Assembly (NCBI GenBank): GCA_004296785.1
Contig: SCVU01000620.1
Coordinates: 1 to 10,370 of the forward strand
Direction: 5' to 3'
Origin: Planctomycetota bacterium
GTDB taxonomy: Bacteria > Planctomycetota > UBA1135 > GCA-002686595
Length of the DNA stretch: 10,370 nucleotides
Each line of letters starts with the position of its first letter. The first letter of the stretch is position 1. The notes beneath the pieces are model-generated. The model was given only the letters and a program-made list of their open reading frames with translations, was not told the DNA's origin and made no database searches. This document shows positions 6,973 to 10,370 of this stretch, piece after piece. The position numbers and the translations under genes are program-made.

Positions 6973-9308
6973 TGGCCTCCGAGAAGTCCGACGGATCGCT
7001 GACGCCCGACTACAAGGCGTCGATCGCGTTCCTCGACCGATGGGAGCCGGGTGGACCCTGGCTCGTCGTCGCGATCGACCCGCACAAGAAGGGAATCGCC
7101 GCCGCGACGTTCGGCAAGCCGACGCTCCCGGCGCTCGAAGCCTGGCTCTCGGAACAGGGGACGAAGCTCAAGCGCAACCTCTACTTCGCCGTGAACACCT
7201 GCAAGCCGGGGATGAAGAAGAAGCCGACGAAGGCTGACGTCATCGGCCTGACCGCGCTCCACGTGGACATCGACCCGAAGGACCCGCCGCCGGAGATGAT
7301 CGAGACGCGCCGAGAAGCGCTCCCCGCACACTACGCCGCCGAGCGCGCGCGGATCCTCGACAAGCTGCGGAACCTCCCGAGCGGTCTCCCCGCGCCGAGC
7401 TGCATCATCGACTCGGGCGGCGGATACCAAGCGTTCTGGCGCGTGAAGACTCGGCGCGCGTTCGACGCCGAGGTGATGGCCGAGGTCGAGGGGAAGAACA
7501 AGCACCTTGAGATCGCGCTCGGAGGCGACGCCTGCTGGAACGCGGACAGAATCATGAGGCTTCCCGGAAGCCTCAATCGGCCGGATCCGAAGAAGGCGAA
7601 GAGGGGTCGTGTCCTCGCGCTCGCCTCGGTCGTCGAGTTCAACGACTCTCGGCACGACGACACCGGATTCGCGCGCGCTTCGATCGACGCGGCTCCGTCG
7701 TCGTCGTCGTCGTCGGGCAGCCAGGCGGTCGTCACGATCGACGCCGCGAACGTCAAGCGCTTCGCCTCCGTGGACGACATCCCGGAGTTGCGCGACGAGA
7801 GCGACAGCCGCAACGCGAAGTGTCGCGTGGCGATCGTCATGGGCCATGACCCGGACGATCCGCAGAAGTCGCGCTCCGAACCGCTCCGCTTCGTGTGCTG
7901 CCAGATGGTCCGTGCCCGGTGCTCCGACGACACGATCTACAGCGTCATCACGGACCCCGAATACGCCATCTCCTTGTCGGTTCGGGACAAGGGCGCGGGC
8001 GTCGAGCGCTACGCCACGCGCCAGATCCGGCGCGCTCGCGAGGCTGTCGCGGCCGAGGTCGGCGACTTCCAAAGCGACGAGAAGGGCAACCACTACAAGA
8101 ACCTCCACAACGCGCGGGTCGCGATTGCCAAGCTCGGCGTGTCCGTCGAGTTCGACGAGTTCGCCGACCGCTCGCTCGTCGCGGGCTTGCCGGAGTTCGG
8201 TCCCTACCTCGACGACGCCGCCGTGACGCGCGTTCGGCTCGCGATCGACGAGCGGTTCAAGATCCTGTTCCCCAAGGAGTTCTTCGTCGATGTCGTCACG
8301 GACATGGCGCGCCGGAACCGACGGCATCCGGTCCGGGAGTTCCTCGACGACCTCCAATGGGATGGAACGCCGCGCCTCGCTCGCTGGCTCTCGACGTACA
8401 TGGGCGCGAAGGAGACCGAGTACACCCGCGCCGTCGGCGCGCTCGTGCTCGTCGCGGCCGTGCGACGTGTTCGGGAGCCGGGCTGCAAGTTCGACGAGAT
8501 GGTTGTACTCGAAGGACCACAGGGCGGTTTCAAGTCAACGGCGCTCAAGGTGCTGGCGGTCCTCGAAGACTGGTTCAGCGACGACCTGCCGCTGAACGCG
8601 AAGCCGCAGCAGTTCATCGAGCAGACGGTCGGAAAGTGGATCGTCGAGGCCGGTGAGCTGAAGGGCATGCGGAAGGGCGACGTGGACGCGCTGAAGTCGT
8701 GCCTCTCGCGTCAGCGCGACCGCTCGCGGATGGCCTTCGGGCACTTGCCCCTGGAGCGCGAGAGGCAGTTCGTCATCATCGGCACGACGAACTCCGATCG
8801 GTACCTCAAAGACAACACCGGCAATCGGCGCTTCTGGCCGGTGCGCGTCGGCGAGGTCAGGATCGACGACCTACGGCGCGACCGCGAGCAACTCTGGGCC
8901 GAGGCGGCGGCGCGCGAAGCCGACAGGGCCAGCATCCGGCTCGATCCGTCGCTGTACGGCACTGCCGCCGAGGAGCAAGCACGCCGCCGTGTCGAGGATC
9001 CCTTCGTGGAGACGCTCGGCGCGATGCTGAACGGTGCCGAGGGGAAGCTGCGCTCGACCGACGCCTGGGCGATCGTTGGCGTGCCCGAGGGACAGCGGAC
9101 GCAGGAGCACAACCAGCGGCTCGGCGATGCCATGCGCGAGCTGGGCTGGGAGCGCGCCAAGCTCCGGTTCGACGGCGGGGAGCCGGAGTATGCGTACGCC
9201 AAGGGCGACGCGCGGGCACGCTTGCGCCGTGTGGAGGTACTGCTCGACGACCGGCTCCGGGCGGTCGGCGTTCGCGACGGCAGCGCGGCCGACGACACGC
9301 TCGGGTGA
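6972..9308 (+). CDS. Primase-helicase: AEP-type primase fused to VapE-family P-loop domain
   Basis: This 778-residue protein probably starts replication of the element. Residues about 25-225 resemble an archaeo-eukaryotic-type primase: HVDID (97-101) supplies the metal-binding Asp pair, SGGGYQAFW (148-156) is the Ser-Gly loop, and ADRIMRLPGSLNRP (191-204) follows. A Ser-rich linker (243-248) leads to a middle region. Residues about 450-690 match the virulence-associated protein E family: Walker A GPQGGFKST (515-523), Walker B-like KWIVEAGEL (555-563), sensor GTTN (604-607) and TGNRRFWPV (616-624) with the likely arginine finger. The C-terminal 85 residues look like a small winged domain. In Walker A the residue before Lys is Phe, not Gly, and the primase loop has Gln where many AEPs have His; I believe both occur in this family. 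The ATG overlaps the previous stop (TAATG) and has GGAGGT seven bases upstream. Confidence 0.9.
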   Translation: MASEKSDGSLTPDYKASIAFLDRWEPGGPWLVVAIDPHKKGIAAATFGKPTLPALEAWLSEQGTKLKRNLYFAVNTCKPGMKKKPTKADVIGLTALHVDIDPKDPPPEMIETRREALPAHYAAERARILDKLRNLPSGLPAPSCIIDSGGGYQAFWRVKTRRAFDAEVMAEVEGKNKHLEIALGGDACWNADRIMRLPGSLNRPDPKKAKRGRVLALASVVEFNDSRHDDTGFARASIDAAPSSSSSSGSQAVVTIDAANVKRFASVDDIPELRDESDSRNAKCRVAIVMGHDPDDPQKSRSEPLRFVCCQMVRARCSDDTIYSVITDPEYAISLSVRDKGAGVERYATRQIRRAREAVAAEVGDFQSDEKGNHYKNLHNARVAIAKLGVSVEFDEFADRSLVAGLPEFGPYLDDAAVTRVRLAIDERFKILFPKEFFVDVVTDMARRNRRHPVREFLDDLQWDGTPRLARWLSTYMGAKETEYTRAVGALVLVAAVRRVREPGCKFDEMVVLEGPQGGFKSTALKVLAVLEDWFSDDLPLNAKPQQFIEQTVGKWIVEAGELKGMRKGDVDALKSCLSRQRDRSRMAFGHLPLERERQFVIIGTTNSDRYLKDNTGNRRFWPVRVGEVRIDDLRRDREQLWAEAAAREADRASIRLDPSLYGTAAEEQARRRVEDPFVETLGAMLNGAEGKLRSTDAWAIVGVPEGQRTQEHNQRLGDAMRELGWERAKLRFDGGEPEYAYAKGDARARLRRVEVLLDDRLRAVGVRDGSAADDTLG

Positions 9309-9581
9309 GGGAACGGCCAGCGGGAGAGGGGGAACGCCGAATCGTGGGCGGCAGTGCTGAGCGCTGGGATTCTTGGCGACCGTCCCCCCCCGTTCTGTCC
9401 CGCCCCCCTGTGTCTCCTAGAGGGCCCGAAGGAGTCCCCTCGCCGCCTTCTTCTACCTCCCCTTGTAGAGAGAGAGGGTACGGGGGGGAACGGTAGGGAA
9501 TTGTTGGAGGCGCACCGTGCCCGTTGGGCTTTCGCGTTCCTCCCCTGGCGGGAACGGCGCACAGAACGGGGGGAACGGCGC
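9309..9581 (+). repeat. Iteron-like GGGAACGG repeats
   Basis: GGGAACGG occurs exactly at 9309-9316, 9486-9493, 9550-9557 and 9571-9578; a one-base variant (GGGAACGC) lies at 9330-9337. The last two copies extend to an 11-base exact repeat, GGGAACGGCGC (9550-9560 and 9571-9581), with starts 21 bases apart, i.e. two helical turns. A partial GAACGG lies between them (9564-9569). Inverse partial copies appear near 9390 and 9534. Same-face spacing of direct repeats next to a primase-helicase gene is the pattern of replication iterons; repressor binding is an alternative. Confidence 0.5.
9379..9494. repeat. 15-base inverted repeat with 86-base spacer
   Basis: ACCGTCCCCCCCCGT (9379-9393) and the inverse complement of 9480-9494 (ACCGTTCCCCCCCGT) agree at 14 of 15 positions. 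The match includes the ACCGT and CGT flanks, so it is not only a homopolymer effect. The right arm contains one GGGAACGG copy, linking this structure to the iteron-like set. A long cruciform or RNA hairpin with an 86-base loop is possible. Confidence 0.4.
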
Positions 9582-9705
9582 GCTCGCAGCGGACGACCGC
9601 GCAACGCAACGCCCGCCCGTCGCGGTCCGTTCGTTCTGCGCCAGAAAACGCGGGGTGTGAAACCGCTCTTGCCTCCTGTCCATCGCTCGACCTACTCGGA
9701 AGGCG

Positions 9706-10266
9706 ATGGCCGCCCGACGATCCGACCGAACGCCGCTCACGGCGAAGAGGAAAGCTCTCTTCCTGAGCGAGCTTGCCAAGCACGGCGTGTTCGTCCGCGC
9801 GGCACGAGTGGCCTCGCCAGTTTCGCTCACCGGCGCGGTCGCAACTTTCCGCGAACACGCCAGGGCCAACCCCCAATTTGCCGCGCAGATCGCGGAGGCG
9901 ATCGAGGCGGCCGACGGTGAACTCCTCGTCGAGCTGCACCGGCGCGCTGTCGAAGGCGTGCCGACGGACGTGCGCGGTCCGAACGGTCAAGTGATTGGGA
10001 CGTTCCGCAAAGTTTCGGATCGCCTTCTCGTCGAGAAGCTGCGCAGCCGGTTCCCGCGCGACTTCGCCACGCACACCGTTTCGGAGATCACCGCGAAGGT
10101 GAAGAACGAACCGCTCGGCCTCGCCGAACTCACGGCAGCCGAGCAGGACAAGCTCCGAGAGGTCCTGGAGTCGGCGCTTGCTCGTCGCACGCTGGGCATC
10201 GGGAGCGAATCCGACGCCGCTCCTGCGACCGACGACCTACCGCCGGAGAGCGAGGCGACGCGATGA
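9706..10266 (+). CDS. Phage terminase small subunit-like DNA-binding protein
   Basis: This 186-residue protein opens with a basic segment and a helix-turn-helix-like region (about 12-50: KRKALFLSELAKHGVFVRAA onward). It continues with NPQFAAQIAEAIEAADGELL (55-74), RRAVEGVPT (79-87), a short GPNGQVIG turn (91-98) and SDRLLVEKLRSRFPRDF (104-120). That succession is the one I associate with small terminase subunits and related phage homeodomain-type proteins. These recognise the packaging site and hand DNA to the large subunit. The C-terminal 40 residues are acidic and unstructured-looking. The ATG at 9706 has GGAAGG just in front, with short spacing. The gene follows the candidate origin and overlaps the next start as ATGA, fitting a small/large terminase pair. 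In a satellite it could redirect a helper phage's packaging. Other phage DNA-binding roles are possible because the family is divergent. Confidence 0.68.
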   Translation: MAARRSDRTPLTAKRKALFLSELAKHGVFVRAARVASPVSLTGAVATFREHARANPQFAAQIAEAIEAADGELLVELHRRAVEGVPTDVRGPNGQVIGTFRKVSDRLLVEKLRSRFPRDFATHTVSEITAKVKNEPLGLAELTAAEQDKLREVLESALARRTLGIGSESDAAPATDDLPPESEATR

Positions 10267-10370
10267 ACACCACGCGCGACATCTCGCCGCTGGGCTCGAT
10301 CCCTTCGGACGACCTTCCGGGAAAGACGATCGCCCAGAACACGAACACGCTCTGCACCCCGGGAGTTCCT
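10263..10370 (+). CDS. Start of a gene cut by the window end, possibly terminase large subunit
   Basis: The ATG at 10263 overlaps the stop of the terminase small-subunit-like gene as ATGA, and the frame is open for the remaining 36 codons (beginning MNTTRDISPLGSIPSDDLPG). The visible part is polar and has no recognisable domain. The overlap implies translational coupling, and in phages the gene after the small terminase subunit is usually the large ATPase/nuclease subunit. That identity rests on position alone. Confidence 0.5.
   Translation, partial: MNTTRDISPLGSIPSDDLPGKTIAQNTNTLCTPGVP

Larger units (their letters stand above)
9309..9705. other. Gene-free stretch after the primase-helicase; candidate replication origin
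   Basis: This stretch of about 400 bases lies between two well-supported genes. A frame open from 9354 to 9920 crosses it, but its product is Pro/Arg-rich, matches nothing I know and overlaps the terminase-like gene, so I reject it. The stretch is rich in homopolymer runs (C8 at 9384-9391, G7 at 9482-9488) and purine/pyrimidine strand bias. It also contains repeated GGGAACGG motifs, a long inverted repeat, and a small TTCTG/CAGAA stem (9634-9638 with 9642-9646). In phage satellites the origin often lies beside the primase/rep gene and carries short repeats, so an origin is the leading guess. Confidence 0.45.
6238..10370 (+). mobile_element. Left part of a phage-like or satellite-like integrative element
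   Basis: Everything right of about 6238 reads in one direction and carries phage-type functions: tandem small helix-turn-helix proteins, a primase fused to a VapE-type helicase, a terminase small-subunit-like protein and another gene overlapping it. The chromosomal sigma gene is interrupted exactly where this block begins. The gene order recalls the xis, primase/rep, origin and terS layout of phage-inducible chromosomal islands. Prophages can carry VapE primases as well, so the class is not settled. No integrase or virion gene is visible; the right end lies outside the window. Confidence 0.68.

Noticed and set aside
7698..7715. Six TCG triplets in a row
   Set aside because: They encode a Ser run in the linker between the primase and the following region; ordinary linker expansion rather than a separate element.
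9354..9920. 188-codon open frame across the gap and into the terminase-like gene
   Set aside because: Pro/Arg-rich product without a domain, overlapping a better-supported gene in another frame.
8857..10074. 405-codon minus-strand frame spanning primase end, gap and terminase-like gene
   Set aside because: Antisense to two supported genes and compositionally aberrant.
1..10370. CRISPR array, tRNA or rRNA genes
   Set aside because: No regularly spaced repeat array was seen, and I recognised no tRNA- or rRNA-like sequence by eye; a covariance search would be needed to exclude a tRNA fully.

Overview
The window is very GC-rich bacterial DNA that divides into two parts at about position 6235. 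The left part (1-6237) looks like chromosome of a Planctomycetota-type bacterium. It encodes a secreted protein with the WDPDGAGP motif and two long membrane-anchored proteins built from strings of carboxypeptidase-regulatory-like beta-sandwich repeats. One of those proteins carries a remnant of sigma-70 region 4 at its N-terminus. Both traits are, from memory, common in planctomycete genomes; the taxonomic call is an inference from protein style, not from a marker gene.

Chromosomal layout: a secreted protein whose first residues lie outside the window (1-483, +) is followed 12 bases later by a 943-residue anchored repeat protein (496-3327, +). Convergent to it, only 26 bases away, is a similar 947-residue protein (3354-6197, -). 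Upstream of its first usable start codon the reading frame still encodes the sigma-70 region 4 helix-turn-helix (LPPREIARRLDVPVNTV). The homology then stops abruptly near 6228-6237, and an in-frame stop follows at 6252-6254. No sigma region 2 is found further upstream, so this gene appears to have lost its 5' part.

The right part (6238-10370) reads as one end of a phage-like or satellite-like integrative element. A 340-base leader with short direct and inverted repeats precedes a tightly coupled operon: a small AlpA/excisionase-like protein (6581-6787), a second small helix-turn-helix protein (6784-6972) and a 778-residue primase-helicase combining an archaeo-eukaryotic-type primase with a VapE-type P-loop domain (6972-9308). 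The next ~400 bases (9309-9705) carry no convincing gene but contain repeated GGGAACGG motifs and a long inverted repeat, which together make a candidate replication origin. A terminase small-subunit-like gene follows (9706-10266), overlapping by ATGA the start of another gene that runs out of the window (10263-10370). No integrase, capsid or portal gene is visible.

The order of regulators, primase/VapE helicase, candidate origin, then terminase small subunit resembles the replication-to-packaging layout of phage-inducible chromosomal islands, although a VapE-carrying prophage is equally possible. The most interesting point is where it sits: the element appears to have inserted into, or replaced the 5' half of, a sigma-factor gene, which invites comparison with sigma genes interrupted by excisable elements. 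An assembly chimera is the main alternative.
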